Source of the DNA: Cephalotus follicularis
Lineage: Eukaryota > Streptophyta > Magnoliopsida > Oxalidales > Cephalotaceae
Reading direction: 5' to 3'
Length of the DNA: 64,000 nt
Assembly (NCBI GenBank): GCA_001972305.1
Contig: BDDD01005238.1
Coordinates: 6,564-70,563 of the forward strand
Shown: piece by piece, positions 25,145-35,550 of the stretch
How the letters are laid out: each line of letters starts with the position of its first letter
How positions within the stretch are numbered: the stretch's first letter is position 1
Notes under the pieces: model-generated
What the model saw: the letters and a program-made list of their open reading frames with translations, nothing else
Told to the model about the DNA's origin: nothing
Database searches by the model: none
Position numbers and translations under genes: made by a program

Positions 25145-26480
25145 GTCGATGCTTATTCCAAGGGCATCGACGTCTTTACCCTAAGGTGACAACGTCTCAT
25201 ACAGTTATTCACAGGAATTTTTGGACCAAAGACATCAATGCTTTTACAAAGAAATCGATGTCTTTATGATACCAGGAGGTATCAATTCACGAATCTTGAT
25301 TATAGGGGGAAGAATCAGACCCCTAAACCCTCATATAAGCAAAACTCACCCTCTCAAGGCGTAAGACATGCTACTGGTTACCAGGATATGTAACCAGAAC
25401 ATCAATCCGTAATTAAACATGCAACCACAAGTGGCCAATTCACCATCTGCAGTGAACACTACTGTTCTATGAATACCCAGAAAAGGCGTCGATGTTTTTA
25501 CTCAAACATCGATGTCTTTTGCATTCACACACGAAGACATCGACGTCTTTAGGTAGACGTCGACGTCTATTCAGTCCAGAACGTCATTTTCATAGTTTTA
25601 ACACACCGGGTCATTACCCAAATCATCCATTACACAAACCGGTTCGAATATTCATGTAATTTGCACATGCATGTTCACTCCGTACATCACAGTAGTCATC
25701 ACAACAAGTCCAGAGATTACAATTCATCCATTAACATGCAACTCATCAATGACATTCATTATCTTGAAACTCAAAATGCATGTATAAGAATCATCACTTT
25801 CCCCTACCTTGTTGTTCCAAGTTAGGAACTGGAAAGTCCACCTCTTTGCGTTCCAAGGGTTGCTCACAGTAGCTCCAACTCGCCCAAGTTGCAATCCCAG
25901 GAGCTCCAAGGTCCCAGCTCCAAGTGCTCAACAATGGTGGTTCTATCTTCTCTCTCTCTTTCTCTGTTCTGTCTCTTTTCTCACTGTGTTTAGCTGAGAA
26001 GGAGGGGAAGGAAGAGGTGTTTTATGCTGGCAGAAATCCTCCCCTTCTCTCTTGCTTCACAGGTACCCACACACATCCGTGCTCACCCCTCTCACCCTCT
26101 GGTTTGGCTCTCTTTCCATTTCTCTTCTGTAGGTTACAGGTGAAGAGATGGCACATCCCTTTGCATGCACCAGGTGAGGAACACGTTTTAGAGCATGCCT
26201 GGCATCACACCAGCATGATCAACAAGTTGCATTGTGCATGTCAAAATGCCTGAATGATGTCTCAAAAGTTGCCCCATTGCATGTTATTCTGTCAGTGCAT
26301 AACGTGACAGATGTTCTTTTTAAAGGAGTCGACGTCTTTCCTTATACGTCGATGCCTTTTCTTCTTTCATAAGAAGGTGTCGATGTCTTTATCTACATCG
26401 ACGTGCATGTACATGCATTCACGTGCATCTTGATTCCCATATGCGTCGACGTCTTTCCAAAGACATCGACGCGTTTACCT
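25145..26480. repeat. about 14 copies of an RTCGAYGTCTTT motif in the solo LTR
   Basis: Copies occur near 25145, 25165, 25226, 25251, 25490, 25506, 25534, 25553, 26327, 26346, 26376, 26393, 26443 and 26461. The core is GTCGACGTC or ATCGATGTC, followed by a T run. Some neighbours form GACGTCGACGTC palindromes. They lie in two clusters about 770 bp apart. Confidence 0.85.
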
Positions 26481-26759
26481 CAAAACCGCGCCGTTTTAGT
26501 TTAACACACACATTTCTTTTCCCAAAACAATATTTAAGGTTTGAAAACATCTTTGAGGCCGAAATCTCCAGCATTTTCATAAATTCAAGCATAAGATTAC
26601 ATCTTAAAACGAAACATTACAATAAAGAAAATACCAGGTGTTACAATTCTCTTCATCATTAAATGACATCAAGAACATAAATATGCCCATTTGATGAATA
26701 AAAAACTTTTTTTTTTGTGAAACTAATAAAATAGTAATTTTGTAGGGTAAATAGTAATT

Positions 26760-27115
26760 TTGTAGGGTTAATAAGTAATTTACACTCTGAACTTGTAGGA
26801 AAAGTGCAACTTGCACCATTAACTCATTTTTGGTACAATCAATGAACCAAAGTTTCAAAATAAAAGCAATTAAATGATCGTCGTTAGTTTATCACTAACG
26901 AAAGATGACATAATTGTTATATGATGATATGACGGTCCTTATTTATACTCTGTATTTGTAACAAAGGTATAAATTATACCTTAAACTCATTCATTGTTAG
27001 TGATAAACTAACAACAGTCCTTCAATTACTCTGATTTTGAAAGTTTAGTCAGTTAATTACATTTCTGATGCAATTTACATTTTTATTACAAATTCAGCTG
27101 CTATATACCTATTAA
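26760..27115. repeat. imperfect inverted repeat (foldback or MITE-like)
   Basis: The left arm, about 26760-26905, pairs with the right arm, about 26985-27115. The best-matched core is GTTAGTTTATCACTAAC (26884) against GTTAGTGATAAACTAAC (26996). The loop also carries a direct copy of part of the left arm (TACTCTGTATTTGTAAC against CACTCTGAACTTGTAGG). No transposase is present. The termini are not clear enough to define a target duplication. Confidence 0.7.
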
Positions 27116-27640
27116 TCCAAATTTTTATAACAAAAAAGAACTGTGATGTCAAACTCATAAAAAATAATATATATATTTTTTATAAATAAATAAATATATA
27201 TAATATGAAATGTTATATTAGGTTTAAAAAACAAAATTGATAAAATGTGATTGGGCTTCATGCATTTCAGAGTGCGTAATTACACACCCTGAAATTTTGA
27301 GAAAAAATTATTTTAAAATTTTCATTTATTTAACTCGTGCAAATGCACAGGAATATTTAGAATATCAGGTAAATTACCAATGTGATTGAATCAAACTCAA
27401 GTTCTAATACTTTAATTTTGGTAATAAAAGTAATTTACAATATAAAGGAAAAGAAAAGAAAAAGTTGAATCTTACAAACAAATTGATGTTGAGCCCAAAC
27501 ATTCCACTTCCCAAAACTATGAAAATTTGTCTGAAGAATACGGTGTCAGAGTCGGTTTGGAGTTTCGGTGCAGGGAGTCTACGGAAGAGCTAGAGGCAGC
27601 AATTTGAAATCCGGCGTCTAAGGGAAGGGCAATCTAAGCA
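27116..27640. other. intergenic, AT-rich
   Basis: No gene recognised. The last 100 bp may be the 5' untranslated region of the pseudogene that follows. Confidence 0.5.
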
Positions 27641-28979
27641 ATGAATCCGCTTACGACAGTTAAAAGGATACAAAGCCTAAGGAGGCGACGTTAGGGATTT
27701 CCGAGGAGGCTTCGTGTCACGTCTTCGCTTGTGGCATTCCCTTCGATCTCACCGAAGGCGACCTCCTCTCCTTTTTCTCACAGTAATTCCACAATTTATT
27801 TCAGTTTTTTGACTCATTATTTTATCAGGTTAAAATCATGTTTCATTTTCTATTTTATTTTTAGGTATGCGGAAATTGTTGACGTTAATCTTGTTAGAGA
27901 CAAGGGATTGTTAAATCCAATACTTGCCGTAGGTTGGTAATGAACTTATGGGTTTTTTTTTTGGTTTTATTAGATAATTTGAATGGAGCACAGATTTTGG
28001 GCCGAACGATTAGGGTTGATCATGTTAGTAGCTACAAAAAGAAAGAGGAAGAAGATGAAGAGACTGAACGGCAGAAAAGGGAGGCACGAGGGGTTTGCCG
28101 TGCTTTCCAGAAAGGCGAACGTACTCGTTGAGCTGGCTGCAAATTTTCTCATGATGAGCAAGTAAGATCCCCACATCTTGTGAGAGAATATTAGCATAAT
28201 GGCCATCTATATATATATATTTGGAAGAATTTATTTTAATACTTCTTAGTTAGAGTATTTCTTCAATAATCAATGCTGATAGGGGGTGATAAATGTAATG
28301 TCTTATGCAAATGCAACTTATTTTACTTGTAGTCTTCATTGCCTTGTGATGTCTCCAAATTTTTAATTTCAATTGTGTTGGTGGTTTAGAATGCATTTTT
28401 GTAGACTTAAACGTGTAAAAAAGAACTTTGTGTATCTGTTTTCCTTGAGATGCTTATTTATGCTTGATCTTTCTGTGTAAAGAGTGCTGCAAATACGGGT
28501 TGAGGTCATCCTGAGGATAGAAGTTCAAGATGGGGACACGATAAATTTGCGGGTCCAAAAAAGAATGAGAAAGCATCTGGCAACATTTCACTGGATCAAC
28601 TGCCCCAGACTAAAGATTCAAGTTATAGAGCAAGGGGGAATGGGAGACCCTTAGACAACCACCTTGAGCAAAGTGATAGTAAGGAGGGAAAGAAATTAAG
28701 AAGACAGAATGATAATAAAATTGAGTCAAAGCCAAGAGACCATGAGAGGAGCGAGGAAAGAAGATCGGTACGACACTATGATGATGAATTTGAGCGGAAG
28801 TCAGATACTCGTTATAGGAGGGAAGAAAATAAACAGAAAAGAGACAGTGTTGATGAAAGCGATTCAAGAGAAGCAGAGAGATTGAGCAGAAATAACTCAG
28901 AATCCTACTTAAGAGACGGTCGACATAAGAGAGGGGACAAAAGATCGGCCCATAGCAAGGATTCTCCTTTCCAACATTA
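27641..28979 (+). pseudogene. RRM + CCCH zinc-finger protein pseudogene (RBMX2 / AtC3H42 type)
   Basis: The intact relatives are nuclear RNA-binding proteins of the RBMX2/Ist3 group linked to pre-mRNA splicing. Recognisable here: start MNPLTTVKRIQ (27641), IPFDLTEGDLLSFF, YAEIVDVNLVRDKG (about 27865), DNLNGAQILGRTIRVDHVSSY (about 27976), RGVCRAFQKGE, CKFSHDEQ, and an Arg/Ser/Asp-rich tail ending SKDSPFQH at 28979. Damage: deletions near 27670-27700 that remove part of the RRM start, loss of the RRM centre (the GFAFV box) near 27905, one zinc-finger Cys changed to Arg next to a TGA (28129-28131), and a TGA in place of Trp near 28504. Introns are still present, so it is a decayed gene copy, not a retrocopy. 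Confidence 0.85.
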
Positions 28980-29689
28980 GTGCGAGCGATAATCATGTGT
29001 TTGTTGAAGCTCTAAAATTTTCAGTACGCTGTTACCACTACAGGATTTGTCTTATTATGTTGAGAGCGCTGGTCTTATCTGTGTAGCTAGCTAAGGTGTA
29101 TCCTGAATGATGGTTAGATTGAGAATCTTCCGGCATCAACAAAACGGGTGCAGCTTGACATACAAATTGGGTAATTCTTGATGCTGGATATGTTCTGTTA
29201 ACTAAAATGTTCTGATGAAATGTTTCACTGTTTTAAATGGTTGAATTTCAGAATATTGAGGATATAATTGATGATTATCACTTTGCATCATGACGATAAT
29301 GTGCATTCCTCTTTGATTTCTATTTAGAATTTGGTGAAATATCTATGATGGGCAAAACGACACTGAACCTTGCTCTAGAATGATGGATTTTATTAAAGCT
29401 CAGCAAGTATAATGACAAGATAACACTGTCCAGGTCAACTAGATTTGTTAAATTGTAAAAGAATAAGCATTTAGTGGAGTAAAGCAAATATGAATCTGCT
29501 GTGGTGAGAGATCTGAATCGACATCGATTCATTTAATCAAGGAGCCCCCATATTCTCCGATTTTCAGCGACCTACTCAACTACTAAAAGTCTACAAGCTT
29601 TTGATTATCCAGTCAAAACACATTGGTTGACCATGATTTCTTGAGGGTCGGGGCCAAAGCGGTTCTGGTTTTGCAGAGACTTGATATGT
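28980..29689. other. intergenic between the RRM pseudogene and the PPR gene
   Basis: Probably the former 3' flank of the pseudogene (plus strand) and the 3' untranslated region of the PPR gene (minus strand). No further gene or repeat recognised. Confidence 0.5.
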
Positions 29690-31897
29690 TCACCAATACT
29701 CCATACATGAGCAATGACCTCCCCTAAAGTGATGGAACCGGTACCGATCTCTCAATATTATATCTCTATCATACAAACTAGATACAAGCTTAGCAACTGA
29801 GTGACAATCCCCACAAACACGAAGATTCTTCACAATCCGGATTGGTTGAGATGGCTTCATACTAATAAGCCCGAAGGCAATTGCCAACTTCTCACTGTGG
29901 AGTTTTAGGGCTTGCTCCTTCATGTCCTCTTCTTCAACAAGTTGCAGAAGGTGAGACTTGTTTGGCAAATAACCAACTGATTTTAATCTTGCCACTATCT
30001 CGTCCAACTTTGAGTAAATATCCTTACAGAGAGGGTGAGAATCGTCTCCCACAAGAAATTCATGAACAATACCATTGACCTCGATTGAGCTACAACCTGG
30101 TTGTTTCCTTAAGCCAGAATCTCTCATAGTCTTCCTCAACCCAGAAACACTGTCCCATTTACCGGCTTTAGCATATATGTTGGATAAAAGCACATAGGCA
30201 CCATGATTCCTTGGGTCCAACTCAAGCAAATGGCCGCAAGCCTGTTCAGCAAGCTCAACATTTCCTTGAGTTTTGCAGGCTCCAAGCAGAGCCCCCCATA
30301 CAGAAGCACTAGGTGGTGTTGGCATTTTATCTATCAAATCCATAGCTTCTTCCATAAGGCCTGCACGACCAAGCGCATCAACCATGCAAGTGTAATGCTT
30401 ATTTCCAGGCACAACCCCATAAATCGGTTCCATTTGATTGAAGAACTTTCTGCCCTCGTCCACCAATCCAGTGTGGCTACAAGCACATAGCAAATTGGTA
30501 AAAGTCACAGCACTGGGCTTGACATTAGCTTCTTGCATTTTGGAGAACAAATCGGTAGCATCTCTTCCACGCCCATGCATTGCCAAACCAGCAATCATGG
30601 CACTCCAAACAAACACATCTCTCCTTTCTACCAAATTGAATACCTCAAGTGCCTTCTCTATATCCCCACACTTAGAATACATGTCAATGAGTGAAGTGGT
30701 GAGATGACAATTCAACTTCATCCCCTGTTTCTTTATGTATACATGGATCCAGCTGCCTAAATCCAATGCTCCCAACTGAGCACAAGCAGACAAAGTACTA
30801 ACAAGAGTGACCTCATCTGGTTTCACATTCTTACTAAGCTGCAACTCATGAAAAATGGCGATGGCCTCCTTTGGCTGCCCATTCTGTTCATAAGCAGATA
30901 TGAGCACATTCCACGCAGCAATGTCTTGCCTAGGCATGGCATCAAAAACATGCCTGGCCGCATCAGACTTCCCCAACTTAGCATACCCATCAAGCATAGT
31001 TGTCCACGAAATGATATCCATCTCCTCCATTACATCAAACAATCTTTTTGCTTCTTCAATGTTCCCACATTTCGCAAACATATCAAGCATTGCATTACTC
31101 AAAACCAAGTCCACACTCATCCCATTCCTTTCAATGTAATCACAAACCCACTTCCCAAATTCCAAATCCTTCTTCTTTGCACAAGCAGACAAAACACTAA
31201 CCATTGTCACAACATTCGGCTTCACATTTTCCGCCTCCATTCCCTTAAAGTACTCCAAGGATTCCTCAGGACAACCCCTTCGTGTAAAGCCCGTTATCAT
31301 CGAATTCCAAGAAACAACATCTTTCTTTCTAATCCTCCCAAACACCCGGTATGCCGAATCCATATCCCCACACTGAGCATAAAAATGTATCAAGGAATTC
31401 AAAATGAACAAATCTGAACCAAGCGATGCCTTAATCACCATCCCTTGTATAGCTTGTCCGACAAGTAAGTTAGAACCCTCCGCAGCCGCTTTGACAACAA
31501 AAGGAAATGTGAACTTGTTAGGAAATTCAGGGCACTCGTAAAGCATTAGCAGAAAGATTACAAGACCCTCAATGGGTTCGGGGCTCGAAGCGTAAGCGCG
31601 AATCAGGGTGTTCCAGGTGTACAGATTTGGCTGGGGAATTTGATCGAACACGTTGCGGGCATAATCGAGGCTCGAGAAAGTAGAAACGGCACAGGCTGCG
31701 AGGAGTTTACTAGCTGAGAAAGTGTCAAAGAAGAGGCCTGATCGTAGCATCTGAGCGTGGATTTGCTTAATGTGTTTTGTGTTGGTGCATTGGTCAATGA
31801 GTTTGAATATGGGGTGGTTTGCAAAGAGACGGTCGTTATTGACACTGAGGTTGGGGTTACGTAGCAGAGAGAGAAGTGGGGTGTTTAGAGTTGCCAT
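29690..31897 (-). CDS. OTP81: PPR protein, PLS-E-DYW class (OTP81/QED1-like RNA editing factor)
   Basis: Single-exon gene of 735 residues, close in length to Arabidopsis At2g29760 (OTP81/QED1), which it resembles along its full length. DYW-class PPR proteins bind organelle transcripts through degenerate 35-residue repeats and convert specific C to U through a deaminase-like C-terminal domain. A Ser/Thr/Asn-rich N-terminus comes before [12 protein letters not shown]. Tandem P, L and S repeats follow ([53 protein letters not shown]), then E/E+ motifs from [21 protein letters not shown]. The DYW domain has [12 protein letters not shown] (HxE zinc ligand and catalytic Glu) and CGDCH (CxxCH zinc ligands). 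It ends CMEYW, a small variant of the usual DYW. No stop or frameshift seen. Plastid targeting is inferred from the Arabidopsis relative. Confidence 0.92.
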   Translation of the reverse strand: MATLNTPLLSLLRNPNLSVNNDRLFANHPIFKLIDQCTNTKHIKQIHAQMLRSGLFFDTFSASKLLAACAVSTFSSLDYARNVFDQIPQPNLYTWNTLIRAYASSPEPIEGLVIFLLMLYECPEFPNKFTFPFVVKAAAEGSNLLVGQAIQGMVIKASLGSDLFILNSLIHFYAQCGDMDSAYRVFGRIRKKDVVSWNSMITGFTRRGCPEESLEYFKGMEAENVKPNVVTMVSVLSACAKKKDLEFGKWVCDYIERNGMSVDLVLSNAMLDMFAKCGNIEEAKRLFDVMEEMDIISWTTMLDGYAKLGKSDAARHVFDAMPRQDIAAWNVLISAYEQNGQPKEAIAIFHELQLSKNVKPDEVTLVSTLSACAQLGALDLGSWIHVYIKKQGMKLNCHLTTSLIDMYSKCGDIEKALEVFNLVERRDVFVWSAMIAGLAMHGRGRDATDLFSKMQEANVKPSAVTFTNLLCACSHTGLVDEGRKFFNQMEPIYGVVPGNKHYTCMVDALGRAGLMEEAMDLIDKMPTPPSASVWGALLGACKTQGNVELAEQACGHLLELDPRNHGAYVLLSNIYAKAGKWDSVSGLRKTMRDSGLRKQPGCSSIEVNGIVHEFLVGDDSHPLCKDIYSKLDEIVARLKSVGYLPNKSHLLQLVEEEDMKEQALKLHSEKLAIAFGLISMKPSQPIRIVKNLRVCGDCHSVAKLVSSLYDRDIILRDRYRFHHFRGGHCSCMEYW

Positions 31898-33770
31898 TTG
31901 TTATGGCTCATTTGTTATCTAAACGAATTCAGATAAATTTGGTTATAGAGATTTTTTTTTTATGGTAGGTTGCAGGTTATTCGACATACATAATAATTTA
32001 ACTAAACAGATGATTTTATTTAAAAGGGTAAATTATCAAAAATCTCTATAGCATTTACTTCTTTTATTTTATAAATAACGAATATTAGTAGACAAACAAA
32101 AACATATCCAAGATTTAAAGTTTGGAGGTCAAATATTATATTTTAAGTAATTTCTTGAATAAATTATATAAAATATATATATATACATTATAAAAATGAA
32201 TGAAAACTTTAAAGGTTTACATGATGATATGTTCTGTTTAATTTTAAAAAAAAATATTAAGTTTTTATTTTTTACTTGTTAACTGCACAACTAGTAATCT
32301 CTTAACGATACATTGTCTTTTATAATAGTTACATGATTTATTTATTGATATAAAATGTAATAGTGATGATTGGGTACTTGGCAATGATGGTCAAAGTTAT
32401 TTAAATAACCAAAATTACTGTACTCTTTCGATTCCAAATATCCTTCCAATATTTACTTTTTAAAATTTTCCAAAAAGATGAAAACAAGCAAAAGCAATAA
32501 AACATTAATTTTTGTTATTTGTCTTAACTAAGAGACAAGAGCGTCATATGGAAATTAAGATTCTACTACCATTGACTCCTTCCCCTTCTATACGCCTCAA
32601 TACAGTACCCCACAGGCCACAACAGTCATAAAAACACTCACCATCGTTTCCCTTTTAAATTCAATGATTTCGATCAATAAATAGTAAACAAACAAAAATC
32701 ATATATTCAAATCCCAATAGAAAAAAAGAAAAAAACAATGTTGTCATCACCATCCTATCTTAGCAGTACACGTGTCCTTAACTTAGCATCCCAAAACAAC
32801 ACCCACAGGCCACAGTGCCACAGTTATTTTAAGATTTTTTGAGGAGGCGTTCTGTATATCTGTCTTTGTTGATAAGTACGTATAATAGAAACTTGAATAG
32901 AAAGAGGGAACTAATTTTTGTATTTTACCCTATTCAATTAAAATGACACGTACACTACATATAATAAATTGGCATGATAATAACTATTAGTATTCTGCAT
33001 AAGATTCTGGTTCATTTGTTCCGAGGGTATTTTAGATAGTCACTAATTTAGAAGTTATATGAGATACTTTTTTAAATTAATTATTATTTTTTAAAAAAAA
33101 TTGTATTAATGTTATGGATGATATAATACTATAAATAATTTTGTAAATTAATATACTAAATAAATTTATATTTACACATTCTCTTATATCTCACATACTC
33201 TTTCTAGGTTTAACATTTGAGAAATCTGTCATTACCGTAAATAAAAAAATAAAACAAGTTCAATTCGTTTTGATATTATGATATGACATTATCATTTTTA
33301 ATCAATATACATAACATTTAAAAATTTAGTGTTCAACTTTTTTTTTTATTTTTTATAAAAACAATGTCACGTCATAAGAGATAAGAGATGATACTTGTGA
33401 TCTGTATTAAACTTTGATATATATATTTTTATAGCTACTTATAAGTAATCATTTTATACTTCCACTTGTGACTGTACTTTTCAAGATACGTGACCCTTTC
33501 ACCCTCTACATGAGCGAACTGCGCTCGACTATATCGACAGATCAAGATCCGATACATGTTTAAAAACATCGTTTTGCATGATCACCGAGTTGCTAACCCT
33601 TTTCTTTTTCTTTTTTTTTTTTCTTAATGAAAATGTGGTACTTCATTAATCAAAAACTCAACTTTTAGTTACATAACAATATGGGCAACGAGTCTACCTC
33701 CTTGAGAAATCAACAGCCCAAAGAAACAGGGTAGGTTCCCTACACTCAAAGTAGTGTCTCCAGTTATTGT
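31898..33770. other. AT-rich intergenic region; includes the left part of duplication unit A
   Basis: No gene recognised from 31898 to 32930. From about 32930 onward the sequence is homologous to 38435 onward: both contain GTACACTACA followed by TTGGCATGATAA, later a region near GATATTATGATATGACATT, and TATGGGCAAC near 33683 and 39002. Confidence 0.6.
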
Positions 33771-34850
33771 TTGTGTGCAATCTTGTTAAAATGCTTCGTT
33801 TTAATTTTTGCTTGGAGAAGGAAATATGGACAGCAAACGTTTAATGCGTTGCTCCTACAAGAACATTTTCCTAAGGTTTCTTATGCAGAGTTGAGCCAGG
33901 CAAGTAATGGGTTCTCATCATCAAATATGATCGGTCAAGGAAGCTATAGCTCCATTTGCTAAAGCATAGATTTCAAAGGATCTGATTTCAAGGCTTTGGC
34001 TTACGAGTACATGCAAAATGGAAGTTTGGAAGACTGTTTCCACCAGAGTACAGAATCTGCAGACCAACTTCAGGTGATGAGTTTGAGACTTATTCAAAGA
34101 CTTCATATAGCCATTGAAGTGGCTTCCGCAATTCAATATCTTCATTGCCTTTGCCAAACACCAATTGTTCATGGTGAAGTGAAGCCAAGTAATATTCTAC
34201 TCGATCAAGACATGGTCGCCCATGTGAGCGATTCTGGGCTAGCAAAGTTTCTGTACGAAATCCCACTGAGTAACTCTTCTCAGAATCTAATCACCTCAAG
34301 TGGAATAAGAGGAACTGTGGGCTAAGTTACTCCAGGTAACTATTTCTTGTTTAAGATGTCCATTATTTTGGAGCTATATTTACCTCAAGATATATGCAGT
34401 GAAGTTAACAAATGAGGTAGCTTTTTATTTTTTATTTTTTTTTATGTCTAATGACCTGAGGAGCGGAATTTTTTTTTCCCCAGAAGTATGGTATGGGCAG
34501 CAAGCCATCTATTCCAGGAGATGTGTACAGCTTTGGAATGCTTTTGTTGGAAATGATTAGGGAAAAAGAGACCCACTGATGCAATGTTCAGGGATGGTGT
34601 GACACTGCATAATTTATCGATATGGCATTGCCTGAAAGAGTGATGGAAACTGTTGAAATTTCACTGCTGCAGGAAGTACAATCTTACAACGAAGAAGTTA
34701 AAAATGCGGGAAGAAATGGCAGAGGGATAGTCCTGAGGAGTGCTTGGTTGCTGTTGCTAGAATCCGAGTTCTCTGCTCAATGGAATCCGCAACTTAGAAT
34801 GAAAATGGCATGTGGTGGCAGAATTATGTGCTACATATAAGGAAGAAATT
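33771..34850 (+). pseudogene. LRR receptor-like kinase pseudogene (At3g47570/EFR/Xa21-like kinase domain)
   Basis: Only the intracellular part remains. A juxtamembrane segment runs into the glycine loop (KVSYAELSQASNGFSSSNMIGQGSYSS), then a stop. Most of the N-lobe, with the ATP-binding Lys, is missing. The C-lobe shows ALAYEYMQNGSLEDCF, VHGEVKPSNILLD (HCDLKPSN expected, so the catalytic Asp is lost) and VSDSGLAKF (DFG changed). A TAA then replaces Tyr in GTVGY. After an intron (34336 to about 34482) comes YGMGSKPSIPGDVYSFGMLLLEM, then frameshifts, with the domain end at 34622-34840. It is decayed beyond function. Confidence 0.88.
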
Positions 34851-35550
34851 TCTCGTTAGCAAGACTTGATCTGATGGTTGGGCATTTTTTTTTCCGGGTC
34901 ATTCTGACTGATATTTTGTTTAATGTATACTGCTAAATTTTGATTTTGTTGGATATCATAAGCATATCATGAAAAATGCTGAGTGAATTCAATTGTAAGT
35001 TCTATAATTTTGGGGACCAGATGACAGGCTCAATTAATTATATTTTGAAGTTTTGGAGATTCAAATTCTATGACAACCTCAGCTCAGAAACAAAGTAGAA
35101 ACTATAACATGAGCACAATAGTGCAGTTGAGTAAGAAAGTAAAAATTACCCAACATGATGCAAATTGCAATATCCAATCCACTACTATATTTCATAAATT
35201 TGCCATAGATTCACAAAAACTGTTGAACTTTATTACTGCCAAGTAATACAATCCTACAACAAAAATGCTTCTAATGCTAGAAGTAGCGGCAGACATATAG
35301 TCGATACGCGCTGTTGGAAATGATGTGGTTTTATAACAGATTTTGTAAAAATGAAGCAAACAGAGTATTTATATAATTTGTTCAAAACGTACAAAAACAC
35401 TTTCCTCTCAAAATTCGGCACATAACCATACCCAAGACGGAAAAAGACTACGGCAATAGGAGAAGGATAACAATTGTTTTGCTTGGTGACAGTTTTGTAT
35501 TGAAGGGTAATTATCAGCTAAAAAACACATAATCATATGAAAGCTAATTA
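34851..35550. other. intergenic spacer between kinase remnant and UGT (shared by both units)
   Basis: No gene seen. It is homologous to about 39200-39945 in unit B and probably holds the 3' untranslated region of the UGT gene. Confidence 0.6.

Larger units (their letters stand above)
16620..26645 (-). mobile_element. solo LTR of a gypsy-type element, split by a nested insertion
   Basis: The outer ends are TGCCGCACCC (16620) and GTGTTACA (26645), flanked on both sides by ATTCT (16615-16619 and 26646-26650). The LTR itself is 16620-16957 plus 24747-26645, about 2.24 kb; the remainder is a younger gypsy element inserted at TTAAG. No gag or pol belonging to the outer element is present, so it is a solo LTR left by recombination between two LTRs. 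The minus strand is assigned by analogy with the inner element, whose LTR also starts with TGT and ends with ACA. Confidence 0.85.

Noticed and set aside
18290-26480. Regularly spaced palindromic repeats as a CRISPR array
   Set aside because: Repeat units are only about 10-12 bp, spacing is irregular, there is no leader or cas gene, and they lie within plant LTRs.
30203-31417. Plus-strand open frames opposite the PPR gene
   Set aside because: They are shadows of the long PPR reading frame on the other strand.
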